Assembly: GCF_041154385.1 (NCBI RefSeq)
Contig: NZ_AP028929.1
Span: 1,550,001 to 1,614,000, forward strand
Direction of reading: 5' to 3'
Source of the DNA: Streptococcus sp. SN-1
GTDB taxonomy: Bacteria > Bacillota > Bacilli > Lactobacillales > Streptococcaceae
Length of the DNA stretch: 64,000 nucleotides
Shown: piece by piece, positions 15,506-23,962 of the stretch
How the letters are laid out: each line of letters begins with the position of its first letter
Numbering within the stretch: position 1 is the first letter of the stretch
The notes under the pieces: generated by a model
What the model saw: only the letters and a program-made list of their open reading frames with translations
What the model was told of the DNA's origin: nothing
The model's database searches: none
Translations under genes and position numbers: made by a program

Positions 15506-15556
15506 AAAATCCTCTGTCACAAAGAGTTCCCTACTCTTTGAAACGGAGGATTTTTG
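15506..15556 (+). terminator. Terminator after tpx
   Basis: AAAATCCTC pairs with GAGGATTTT, with an inner hairpin CAAAGAGT/ACTCTTTG, then TTTTTG. Confidence 0.8.
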
Positions 15557-15598
15557 TTTACGAGTAAATTCAAGTTCGATCTGATAAAAACAACTAAA

Positions 15599-18307
15599 TT
15601 ACTCTACAGATTTCAGTGCTTCAAGCATATCAACCTTTCTCAGATGATGATTAACAAAGAAACCAAGCAGGGTCAAAATGATGCTTACTGCTGCCACTGG
15701 GATTACATAGACCTCCCAGCCTACCTGCGGATAAAAGAGAATAGTCGCAGGAGAAATCATTTGAATCAAAAATTGGTGTAAATAAAAACCTGAGAGCAGA
15801 CCAAGTACAATTCCCACAAGGGACAGCAAAATCGTCTCACGGTAAATGTAGAGAGTGACTTCATTGTTATGAAAACCGAGAACCTTGATAGTGGAGAGTT
15901 CACGGATTCTCTCAGCCACGTTGATATTGGTCAAATTGTAGAGGATAACAATAGCCAATAGAACCGATACGATGACCAAGATGGTCATGGTCTGATTGAG
16001 TGAGCTGGCGACGGAGTCGAAGAGTCGAATGGCTGAAGCATTTTGGACAACGCTGGACACCGCAGATTGATTCATAAGTAAGCCGGCCTGTCTTTCGATA
16101 CTAGGAGCACTGGTATCCCTTAGCGAGACCAGATAAGTGTTGGCTTGGGGTAGCTGTCCATAAATTTGCTCATAGCTATCCTGACTCATATAAATAAAGT
16201 GACCAACGTAATTCTCAGTAATGGCAGCGACCGTTAGTTCCTTACCTTCAATTTCTAGAGTCTGCCCAACCTTGACACCTGCCAGCTGGGCAAGTTTAGC
16301 TGTAATAACGACGCCATCTTTTAATGTCAGTTCCTGCTGATGATGTTGAAGATGGATAAAGGGTGTCAAATCTTCCTTATCTGTCATCATAAGAGTAATA
16401 GTTTGAAGACCAGTCTTACCTTTGAAATCCTTGTCTAGCGTCTTAGAATAAATTTTCTGGTAGGCTTGGATATCCTTCCCTTTCAATACTTCTTCTAGCT
16501 CTGCCTTGTCCTGATTGGTAGCACTAGGATTTTCAGAGACAATCATCTGATACTGTTGGATTTGTTGAAACTGTCTAGACGGAACTCCTGCTACAGAGGA
16601 TTGGATGCCCAAACCTGCAAAGAGCAGAGCGACTGAACCTGCCACACCAAAGATCGTCATCAACATCCGCTGCTTATAACGGAAGATATTGCGGGCTGTT
16701 ACCTTATGAGTAAAACTGAGACGGCGCCAGATAAAACCGATGCGCTCCAGTAAGATTTTAGCCCCTTTAACAGGAGGTTTAGGCAGTAAAAGCTGAGCTG
16801 CTTCGTCATGAAGTTCCCTACGAGCTACCAAGTAGGCTGGTAGCACACTCGCCAACCAACTCAAGACAAGAGCCAGTAAGCTATAGGTCCAATAGAACTG
16901 AATCTGGGTTTCTCCCACCACCATGCCTTTTGTAATGACACTTGAAATCACACTGGCTAGTAAATAATGACCAAGTATACTACCTAGAGCTGTTCCGACA
17001 GTCCCAGCTACTAGACCGTAGAGGAGAAACTTGGCGATAATATCCTTGATACGATAGCCCAAGGCCTTAAAAATCCCTGCATGTGTTCGCTCTTCATCCA
17101 CAAAGCGAGTCATGGTTGTAAAGGTCACCATAGCTGCTACGGCATAAAGCACTACAGGAAAGATATTGCCCACTGCCCGAATACTGGCTGAAGCATTACT
17201 GTACATGAGGTAGCCTTGACCACCTGGCATGGTTTGCCGATTATAGACTTGATACCTTGGCTCCGCCAAATCATCCAAAACTTTCTGATGTTTTTCTAAT
17301 TTTTCCTTTTCTTGGGCGAGATTTTGTTCAGCCTGCTTTAGTTTGTCCTCTTCCTTACTCAATTCCTGCTTGGCTTGGGTAAGTTGAGCACTGGCCTGCT
17401 CTCTTTGAGCCTGAGGAAGCAAGGCTAGTTGACTTTCTTGAGCCTGTATACGAGCTTGAGCAGCTGCTAAACGGCGCTTGCCTTCCTGCAGATTAGTCTC
17501 AGCCTTATCAAGGGTTTCTTGGCCTTTGTCTAAAGACTCTTGGCCTTCTTTTTTCAAGAGTTGCAGACGTGCCTTGCCATTATCTGACAAAGCTTGTTCA
17601 AGGTCTTCCTGATGTTGCTTGGATTTTTCTTCATAAGCTTCTGAAAAAGCATTTAAGCCTGCTAAATCTTGATATTTCAAACGAGCTATATTGTAGACTT
17701 TCTGATCAAACTGACTAGGTAAAATAACCCCATAGGCTGTCAGAGTCCCACTTCCACTTCCTGCGTAGCCCATATCTCTTTGAGAGAGGATTTCAGTTGA
17801 ATCCACAAAACCAGTAATGGTATAAGTATGGTCTTTTAAAGATGAATGCCCCTCTTCTTTTTCTTTAAAACTAATCTCCTGTCCCACGCTGTATTGGCCT
17901 TGCAAATGAGTGGCCAAGGCGATTTCCTTGTCTGACTGAGGAAGTCGTCCCTCTCTTGGCTGAAAGTTTGAAATTCGCTCTGGTTTGGAGTACAGCCGAA
18001 TGGCATCCTGCCCATTCTCCATAGTCACATCTGTTAAATAGCCAAACTCAACCTCTGCTCCCTCTATCTGTTCTAGTTCTTCTTGATCTGTTTGATCCAA
18101 ACCATAATTAGACATAACTGCCAAATCCAAGGTTTGAGCAGTTGTTAAATAAGCATTAGCTGTCGCCTCCATGTTGGGGCTAGTCACTTTGAGACCTACT
18201 AGGGCTAGAGAGCCCAACATCATCAAGGTCAAGATAGATAAAAAACGTCCCTTGGAGCCTGTGAAGGACTGAATTAAGTCCTTCCAATAGGTTTTTCGCT
18301 TGATCAT
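15599..18307 (-). CDS. ABC exporter permease, FtsX/MacB type
   Basis: 902 aa with two FtsX-like membrane units (helices at about 25-45, 385-520, 565 and 770-890). Between the first helix and the second membrane block is a periplasm-like domain with a long charged coiled coil (about 255-345, many Q/E/K heptads). Such permeases pair with a MacB/LolD-type ATPase and export or extract peptides, antibiotics or lipids, or signal mechanically. The partner ATPase ends 1 bp upstream of this start. The substrate cannot be told from sequence. Its promoter region carries a short palindrome (19068-19077). Confidence 0.9.
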   Translation of the reverse strand: MIKRKTYWKDLIQSFTGSKGRFLSILTLMMLGSLALVGLKVTSPNMEATANAYLTTAQTLDLAVMSNYGLDQTDQEELEQIEGAEVEFGYLTDVTMENGQDAIRLYSKPERISNFQPREGRLPQSDKEIALATHLQGQYSVGQEISFKEKEEGHSSLKDHTYTITGFVDSTEILSQRDMGYAGSGSGTLTAYGVILPSQFDQKVYNIARLKYQDLAGLNAFSEAYEEKSKQHQEDLEQALSDNGKARLQLLKKEGQESLDKGQETLDKAETNLQEGKRRLAAAQARIQAQESQLALLPQAQREQASAQLTQAKQELSKEEDKLKQAEQNLAQEKEKLEKHQKVLDDLAEPRYQVYNRQTMPGGQGYLMYSNASASIRAVGNIFPVVLYAVAAMVTFTTMTRFVDEERTHAGIFKALGYRIKDIIAKFLLYGLVAGTVGTALGSILGHYLLASVISSVITKGMVVGETQIQFYWTYSLLALVLSWLASVLPAYLVARRELHDEAAQLLLPKPPVKGAKILLERIGFIWRRLSFTHKVTARNIFRYKQRMLMTIFGVAGSVALLFAGLGIQSSVAGVPSRQFQQIQQYQMIVSENPSATNQDKAELEEVLKGKDIQAYQKIYSKTLDKDFKGKTGLQTITLMMTDKEDLTPFIHLQHHQQELTLKDGVVITAKLAQLAGVKVGQTLEIEGKELTVAAITENYVGHFIYMSQDSYEQIYGQLPQANTYLVSLRDTSAPSIERQAGLLMNQSAVSSVVQNASAIRLFDSVASSLNQTMTILVIVSVLLAIVILYNLTNINVAERIRELSTIKVLGFHNNEVTLYIYRETILLSLVGIVLGLLSGFYLHQFLIQMISPATILFYPQVGWEVYVIPVAAVSIILTLLGFFVNHHLRKVDMLEALKSVE

Positions 18308-18308
18308 A

Positions 18309-19010
18309 CTAGTACTCCAAACTGTCGATATCCTGAGGATGCTGGTTCATCACCACATCCTTGACACTGGCATCGTGCATATGAATCACGCGATCAGCAA
18401 TGGGCGCCAAAGCTCCATTGTGAGTCACGATAATCACCGTCGCTCCCTTTTGACGGGACATATCTTGGAGAATTTTCAAAACCTGCTTACCCGTCTGATA
18501 ATCCAAGGCTCCAGTCGGTTCGTCACAAAGGAGAATTTTAGGATTTTTAGCTACCGCGCGTGCAATTGAGACTCGCTGTTGCTCCCCTCCAGAAAGCTGA
18601 GCTGGAAAGTTATTGAGACGATGAGCCAGACCTACATCTGTCAAGACCTTTTCAGGATTCAAGGCATCTGTCACGATTTCTGAAGCCAACTCCACATTTT
18701 CCTTAGCGGTTAGATTGGAAACTAGATTGTAAAACTGAAAAACAAAACCAACATCATTGCGGCGGTAATTGGTTCTCTGGTGGGAACTATAATCTGCAAT
18801 ATTGGCACCATCAATCCAGATTTCCCCTTCATCATTGGTATCCATTCCCCCAAGAAGATTAAGAACCGTTGACTTGCCTGCACCTGACGCACCTAGAATA
18901 ATAACCAATTCACCCTTTTCAATCTCAAAATTCACATCACGATTGGCCACAATCTCCGTGTCCCCAACCTGATAACGCTTGTAACAATGTTTCATCTCAA
19001 TATAAGCCAT
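18309..19010 (-). CDS. ABC exporter ATP-binding protein
   Basis: 233 aa, LolD/MacB-like. Walker [10 protein letters not shown] (about 39-47), Q-loop V-F-Q-F-Y-N-L, signature L-S-G-G-E-Q-Q-R (about 140-147), Walker B I-L-L-C-D-E-P (about 160-166), H-loop T-H-N. First gene of a two-gene operon with the 902-aa permease. Confidence 0.93.
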   Translation of the reverse strand: MAYIEMKHCYKRYQVGDTEIVANRDVNFEIEKGELVIILGASGAGKSTVLNLLGGMDTNDEGEIWIDGANIADYSSHQRTNYRRNDVGFVFQFYNLVSNLTAKENVELASEIVTDALNPEKVLTDVGLAHRLNNFPAQLSGGEQQRVSIARAVAKNPKILLCDEPTGALDYQTGKQVLKILQDMSRQKGATVIIVTHNGALAPIADRVIHMHDASVKDVVMNQHPQDIDSLEY

Positions 19011-19052
19011 CGTCCTTCTCTCTTTCTTACAATTAAGTCACTCTTTACTATC

Positions 19053-19077
19053 ATTATAACGCTTTTTCAACTAGTTG
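19053..19077 (-). promoter_or_regulatory. Promoter of the ABC exporter with palindromic operator
   Basis: -10 TATAAT on the minus strand (19053-19058). A perfect 10-bp palindrome CAACTAGTTG (19068-19077) sits in the spacer/-35 zone with no good -35 hexamer. This is typical of a repressor site for a TetR-like regulator, but no such gene is adjacent. Confidence 0.45.
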
Positions 19078-19105
19078 GAAACTGCTTACATTCTCAAATC
19101 CTTAT

Positions 19106-19132
19106 TAAAAGGCAGTATCAAATTACTGCCTT
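19106..19132 (-). terminator. Terminator-like hairpin downstream of the fucosidase gene
   Basis: AAGGCAGTA pairs with TACTGCCTT around a 6-nt loop, followed on the minus strand by TTAATAAGG. It lies beyond the BOX element. Confidence 0.55.
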
Positions 19133-19134
19133 CT

Positions 19135-19286
19135 AATACTCAATGAAAACCAAAGAGCAAACTAGGAAGCTAGCCGCAGGTTGCTCAAAGCACCGCTTTG
19201 AGGTTGTAGATAAGACTGACAAAGTCAGTCACATATATACGGTAAGGCGACGCTGACGTGGTTTGAAGAGATTTTAGAAGAGTATA
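19135..19286 (-). repeat. BOX element (A-B-C type, reverse orientation)
   Basis: Starts ATACTCAATGAAAACC and ends TTTTAGAAGAGTATA; about 152 bp, similar in its middle to the copy at 4974-5126. Confidence 0.9.
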
Positions 19287-19294
19287 ACATCTTC

Positions 19295-21706
19295 TTAAAA
19301 ATAAAATTGAACCAGATCGCCTTCTGCTGTTGCTACCGAAATACAATCTTTCTCTATGCATTTCACTTTTGCTTTTTCTTGATTCATTTCAATCACACTC
19401 TTCTCAATACCTGGATAAGAGACTCGCAAATCTCCCCCACTTCTTGATAAAATAGTCATCTGTAAGAGTTTTTTATCCTCCCAACTCATGCTAACTTCAA
19501 AATGTCCACGTGCCATTATGCCTGAAACGAAACCTGTTGACCAAGCATCAGATAGGGCAGCGAGAGGTACCAGATAAGCTGCATGAGACTGGAGTAACAT
19601 TTCCGCCATGCCACTAGTCGCACCAAAATTACCATCTATCTGAAAAGGAGGATGACTACACCAAAGATTTTGTAAGGTGGATGACTTTAACTGCTCTGCT
19701 AATAATTTATGGGATCGATTGCCATCTCCTAGACGCGCCCAAAGATTGATCTTATTAGCCTTGGACCAGCCTGTGCCACCATCTCCACGATCATTGAGAC
19801 TAGCACGCGCGGCTTCAAGATACTCCTGCCCCTTATAGCTAAAGAGATTGCCAGGATAAAGTCCCACTAGATGGGAAACGTGCCGATGCTGGGCCTCCAC
19901 TTTCTCATTTTGAAAATGTTGCTCTTCCTCCTCATACCACTCCCTGATTCGACCAGATTGAGTGATTTGTAGAGGATTAAGCAAGTCAAATTTCTCCCTG
20001 ACCTCAGTCAACAAAGCCTCATCCAGCCCCAATTCTTGAGCAGCCTGGATAAAATCATGAAATAACTGCCAAATCAGAGATTGGTCATAGGTATTGCCAA
20101 TCGAAATCGGCCCATGTTCTGGAGAATAAGACGGAGAAGACACCCAACGCTGCGCCTGCTGATCCTCATGTAAAAAATCATTCCAAAAACGAACCGTTTC
20201 CCTCAACATGGGATAAATTTTCTCCCTGAGATAGTCTTGGTCCCTATAAAATGTATAGGCCTCATAAACAGTTTGCATCATCCACGCATTGGCAGCTGGT
20301 GACCAACCCCAATAGTAATCCCAACCAGGTGCCGTCCAGCCAAAGGGAGTCGCTTGAGTATGAACCAACCAACCATTCTCCTCCCCTTCCTGAGAGACGA
20401 TTCCTGCATACCTTGCAGCCGCTAGACGACCATAGACACGCAAATCATCTATATAATTGATGACCGGAAAGGCCGTCTCTAGAAGATTAGTAACATAGGC
20501 TAGCCAATAATTCATCTGCAGATTGATATTCAGGTGATAGTCTGAATTCCAAGGAGGATTATCGACCCCATTCCAGACTCCCTGTAAGTTAGCTGGTAGA
20601 GCATCTGAGCAATCTCTAGAAGAACTAATCAATAAATACCGTCCATACTGGAAGAACAGCTCCTCCAAAGCCCTCCCCTCTTGTGGCTTATAATTTTTTA
20701 ACAAATCATCTGTAGTGGATGCGTCAACTTCAGCCCCAAAATCCAATTGAACACGCTGAAATAAGGCTTGGTAGTCCTGAATATGCCTTGATTTCAATTG
20801 GTCATAGCCCTTTTCTTTAGCTGTCTCCACCAAGTCCTTTACTTGTCGCTCTAAATCTAGTTTCTTGCGATAATTACTAGCAGGATTTTGGGCAAAATCT
20901 GTCTTAGCTGCCAAGAAGAGATTGGCATAACTGGCTCCTGATATCTGAACCTTATCTGACCAAACTCTAATATCTCCATCCGTTTGCCAAGCTAGATAAC
21001 TAGCAAACCGCAGATCATTATCCTTAACTCTTCCCTTCATCAAGATATGAGAATCAGTAATATCCAACTGGCACTCCTTGTAATCAGATTTTTCCTGCTC
21101 ATACTTTCCATCAGAAGCCAAATCACGACTTAGCGACAGTTCTATAGTAAAATCTAGAGTTTCCGCCCCTTCCTTAGTAAAGTGCTGAATCAAGAGATCA
21201 TCTGGAAAACTCGCAAAGGATTCACGTTCAAATCTTGTTCCCTTATAGGTATAAGAAGTCGTCGCAAGCGCCTTACTGATATTCAGCTGTCTCTGGTAAT
21301 CCGTCACCTGAGACAGAGAATTACCTTGCTGGCTGAACTCAATGAAAATATCTCCAAAGGACAGATAGGTCCCATATTGACTCGTTTGGGGCCCGACCAA
21401 ATGCTGCTCAGCCAATTCCTTAGCCCGATTGTAATCTCTCTTTTCCAAAGCCTGCCGAATTTCAGCTAAAAAACTATACTGGTCCTGAAGATTTCCACCC
21501 TGATAATCTGAACTATCAGGAAGTGGACCTCCAGACCAGAGACTTTTTTCATTAAATTGAATCCGTTCAGCCCCTATAAGCCCAAAGACTTTGGCACCTA
21601 AAGAACCATTGCCTATCGGTAAAGCCTCTTCTTCCCACCCCTTATATGTTCTTGATGCTGGTTGCTTATAGGCCAATACATAATCTTGTTTTTTATTCCT
21701 TATCAT
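19295..21706 (-). CDS. GH95 alpha-L-fucosidase
   Basis: 803 aa, full length for glycoside hydrolase family 95. The N-terminal domain opens W-E-E-E-A-L-P-I-G-N-G-S-L-G, followed by N-E-K-S-L-W-S-G-G-P. The catalytic (alpha/alpha)6 barrel carries N-L-Q-G-V-W-N (about 375), E-H-G-P-I-S (about 530), H-R-H-V-S-H-L-V-G-L-Y-P-G (about 610-622) and the late D-G-N-F-G-A-T-S-G. These inverting enzymes remove alpha-1,2-linked fucose. There is no signal peptide, so it should act on fucosylated oligosaccharides after import. No transporter or regulator is adjacent; it stands as a single gene between gpmA and a BOX. Confidence 0.93.
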   Translation of the reverse strand: MIRNKKQDYVLAYKQPASRTYKGWEEEALPIGNGSLGAKVFGLIGAERIQFNEKSLWSGGPLPDSSDYQGGNLQDQYSFLAEIRQALEKRDYNRAKELAEQHLVGPQTSQYGTYLSFGDIFIEFSQQGNSLSQVTDYQRQLNISKALATTSYTYKGTRFERESFASFPDDLLIQHFTKEGAETLDFTIELSLSRDLASDGKYEQEKSDYKECQLDITDSHILMKGRVKDNDLRFASYLAWQTDGDIRVWSDKVQISGASYANLFLAAKTDFAQNPASNYRKKLDLERQVKDLVETAKEKGYDQLKSRHIQDYQALFQRVQLDFGAEVDASTTDDLLKNYKPQEGRALEELFFQYGRYLLISSSRDCSDALPANLQGVWNGVDNPPWNSDYHLNINLQMNYWLAYVTNLLETAFPVINYIDDLRVYGRLAAARYAGIVSQEGEENGWLVHTQATPFGWTAPGWDYYWGWSPAANAWMMQTVYEAYTFYRDQDYLREKIYPMLRETVRFWNDFLHEDQQAQRWVSSPSYSPEHGPISIGNTYDQSLIWQLFHDFIQAAQELGLDEALLTEVREKFDLLNPLQITQSGRIREWYEEEEQHFQNEKVEAQHRHVSHLVGLYPGNLFSYKGQEYLEAARASLNDRGDGGTGWSKANKINLWARLGDGNRSHKLLAEQLKSSTLQNLWCSHPPFQIDGNFGATSGMAEMLLQSHAAYLVPLAALSDAWSTGFVSGIMARGHFEVSMSWEDKKLLQMTILSRSGGDLRVSYPGIEKSVIEMNQEKAKVKCIEKDCISVATAEGDLVQFYF

Positions 21707-21722
21707 ACTACCATACTAACAT

Positions 21723-21753
21723 AAAAAGCCTAGAAATCAATTCTAGGCTTACA
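21723..21753 (-). terminator. Terminator of gpmA
   Basis: AAGCCTAGAA (21726-21735) pairs with TTCTAGGCTT (21741-21750) around 5 nt; on the minus strand the stem runs into TTTTAT. Confidence 0.8.
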
Positions 21754-21758
21754 ATTTT

Positions 21759-22451
21759 TTATTTTCCAAGGTAGTATTCAGAAACTACGTTCAATTTTTC
21801 GTCGAATTCGAATACCAATGGTGGGAAGTTAGGGATTTCCACGTCCATGATTTCGTCATCTGACAAACCTTTGATGTGTTTTACAAGGGCACGGATTGAG
21901 TTACCGTGAGCTCCTACGAATACGTTTTTACCATCTTTAAGAGCTGGAGCGATTTTATCTTCCCAGAATGGAAGGGCACGTTCCAAAGTCACTTTCAAGT
22001 TTTCAGCATCTGGGATAACTGAGTCGTCAAGTGAAGCGTAACGACGGTCAGTGTGAGCTGAGTGCTCATCATCACGATCCATGTTTGGAGGCAATACATC
22101 GTATGAACGACGCCAGATATGAACTTGCTCATCACCAAATTGTTCAGCAGCTTCAGCTTTGTTTTTACCAGTCAAACCACCGTAGTGACGTTCGTTCAAG
22201 CGCCATGATTTTTCAACTGGAACCCACAATTGGTCAGAAGCTTCAAGAGCCAAGTTAGTTGTTTTGATAGCACGTTTCAATACTGAAGTGTAAGCTTGGT
22301 CAAATTCGATACCAGCTTCTTTGATCAATTTACCAGCGTCAATCGCTTGTTGTGTACCTTTTTCAGACAAATCAACATCAGCCCAACCAGTGAAAAGGTT
22401 AGCTTTGTTCCATTCAGACTCACCGTGGCGAGCAAAAACCAATTTTACCAT
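21759..22451 (-). CDS. gpmA: 2,3-bisphosphoglycerate-dependent phosphoglycerate mutase
   Basis: 230 aa. R-H-G-E-S-E-W-N (about 8-15) with catalytic His; second catalytic His in G-A-H-G-N-S (about 182); E-R-H-Y-G-G-L-T-G. Interconverts 3- and 2-phosphoglycerate in glycolysis. Strong RBS (aaggag) and its own terminator indicate a monocistronic unit. Confidence 0.97.
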   Translation of the reverse strand: MVKLVFARHGESEWNKANLFTGWADVDLSEKGTQQAIDAGKLIKEAGIEFDQAYTSVLKRAIKTTNLALEASDQLWVPVEKSWRLNERHYGGLTGKNKAEAAEQFGDEQVHIWRRSYDVLPPNMDRDDEHSAHTDRRYASLDDSVIPDAENLKVTLERALPFWEDKIAPALKDGKNVFVGAHGNSIRALVKHIKGLSDDEIMDVEIPNFPPLVFEFDEKLNVVSEYYLGK

Positions 22452-22618
22452 TAGATGGATTCTCCTTTAAATTTTCCGAGGTTTCCCCTCGTTTATCTAT
22501 TCTATTTTACACAATTTTTCACAAAAAAGCTAGTCAAAACCAAAAAGGAAAGGACTGTTTGGCAATCACATTGTTTTTGGTTGTTTCTATTCTATCTTCA
22601 TTATTTAATCTTTAAAAA

Positions 22619-22646
22619 ACACCCCAATTTCTAACATTTGGGGTGT
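22619..22646 (-). terminator. Terminator of the lipoprotein/4-TM operon
   Basis: ACACCCCAA (22619-22627) pairs with TTGGGGTGT (22638-22646); on the minus strand it is followed by TTTTTTA. Confidence 0.75.
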
Positions 22647-22688
22647 AATTTAACCAATTATTCTCAGTTACTACAAAAAATTTCTATC

Positions 22689-23165
22689 TTATTGTAGTTG
22701 CGATGTCAAAGTTTTCAACTGTTTTTGCAAATTGTCTCTAAAATCTTTCAATTGTTGAGACAATTTTGATTTATCATCTTCCTTGAGCTCAGTTGACCCT
22801 AGCAAATCATATATTTTTTTCTGCGCATCGAATAATTTTTGAGTTGACTCTTTTAGTTTGGTAAACGACTCATTATTTTCCATAGCTGTTCCTTTGAAAC
22901 TTTCCTCAGCTTTAGTAAAATAATCATCAAAAATCTTTTTATAAAGATCTATATAATCTGCATAAGTACGCATTGATTCAATCGCATCGTCTGTTACAAC
23001 CGGTGTATCAAAAGTGATTGTTTCTTTTGAGGTATTAGATGTTGCTACTGTCTTCTCATCATTACTTGTTGAAGTAGTCTTTGAATTTTGTGCTCCACAT
23101 GCAGCGAGAAGAGAAACAGATAATAGAATTACTCCTAGACCGATAAACTTTTTTGTTCTTTTCAT
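22689..23165 (-). CDS. Putative lipoprotein, unknown function
   Basis: 158 aa. Type II signal peptide with lipobox L-A-A-C (Cys at about 23), then a Ser/Thr/Asn-rich linker and a mostly helical, Lys/Glu-rich domain (about 60-158) ending L-T-S-Q-L-Q. Not recognised as a named family. Starts 13 bp after the upstream 4-TM gene, so the two form an operon and may act together at the membrane. Confidence 0.75.
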   Translation of the reverse strand: MKRTKKFIGLGVILLSVSLLAACGAQNSKTTSTSNDEKTVATSNTSKETITFDTPVVTDDAIESMRTYADYIDLYKKIFDDYFTKAEESFKGTAMENNESFTKLKESTQKLFDAQKKIYDLLGSTELKEDDKSKLSQQLKDFRDNLQKQLKTLTSQLQ

Positions 23166-23178
23166 GCTAAAATACCTT

Positions 23179-23559
23179 TTATTCTTCTGATTTGAATTTC
23201 TTCAATGTTGCAAGGAATAGAGATCCTCCAATAATAGCAAGAATCCCCCCAACCCATCCTAAGAATGGAATGAGACTAACTCCACCAGAAACAATCATTA
23301 GGACAGACGGAGCTGCACCTACACGATTATCTCCTTTATAGTAAACAATAGCAATGATACCGAGAACAAGATTTGCAATCTTCAAGGCATTCAAGAGTAA
23401 AGCAACACCTGAAACAGCCCCTGCAGTAGCTCCTCCATTAAGAGTTGTAGCAGCTGTATTTACCGCTGTTCCCAACAAGACAAAAGGACCAATAAGAAGT
23501 AAAATTCCTCCTACAAGACCGACGATACCACTAATTAAAGCAAGTGTTTTTGATTTCAT
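23179..23559 (-). CDS. Small four-helix membrane protein (DUF4064-like)
   Basis: 126 aa. Four hydrophobic helices (about 5-32, 45-70, 80-97, 100-118), Gly/Ala-rich, ending L-K-K-F-K-S-E-E. Resembles DUF4064-type proteins that often sit beside lipoproteins. RBS aaggag before ATG. First gene of a two-gene operon with the lipoprotein. Function unknown. Confidence 0.7.
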   Translation of the reverse strand: MKSKTLALISGIVGLVGGILLLIGPFVLLGTAVNTAATTLNGGATAGAVSGVALLLNALKIANLVLGIIAIVYYKGDNRVGAAPSVLMIVSGGVSLIPFLGWVGGILAIIGGSLFLATLKKFKSEE

Positions 23560-23780
23560 AATAAAATCTCCTTTTTATTTTTTTTCAAATAAAATTGTAT
23601 CATATTTGCTAAAAAAAAAAAGTATTTTCTGATATTATAAAATAAAAATTTGTATAATATGAAATAAAATATAATACTTTTCAGAAATCAAAAGCAACTA
23701 TACAAATTTATTATTGTAAAAATGTGACACAATTTACCAATCTTATCCGTAATATCAAATTCGTATTTTATCTTACTGCT

Positions 23781-23820
23781 GTTAGCTTGCTAAGTTTCTC
23801 TTTGATTCTTGTTGAGTATA
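23781..23820 (+). repeat. Degraded BOX (boxC) fragment
   Basis: Matches the boxC end of the intact BOX copies (GCTAGCTTCCTAGTTTGCTC ... ATTGAGTATA) with several substitutions. No boxA partner is recognisable nearby. Confidence 0.6.
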
Positions 23821-23854
23821 AAAAGTCACACCTCGCAAATTTTCAAAATAAATC

Positions 23855-23950
23855 AAAAACGCATCGTATCACGTATTCAAAAACTTGATACAATGCGTTT
23901 AATAGACTATAAAATTAGTTGTCTTTTCTTCTCAAATTGAGTTTTCCCTA
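23855..23950 (-). repeat. Terminator-like dispersed repeat, copy 2 (ileS terminator)
   Basis: AAACGCATCGTATCA pairs imperfectly with TTGATACAATGCGTTT, followed by the block CTTCTCAAATTGAGTTTT that it shares with copy 1 at 5946-6035. It lies 12-60 bp beyond the ileS stop and probably terminates it. Confidence 0.6.
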
Positions 23951-23962
23951 GACTTTTCAACC

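Larger units (their letters stand above)
23560..23962. other. AT-rich intergenic stretch with decayed repeats
   Basis: No gene is visible. 23590-23760 is very AT-rich (an A11 run near 23613) without a clear promoter. 23781-23820 resembles a degraded boxC end (GTTAGCTTGCTAAGTTTCTC then TTGAGTATA). 23855-23950 is the second terminator-like repeat downstream of ileS. Confidence 0.6.
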
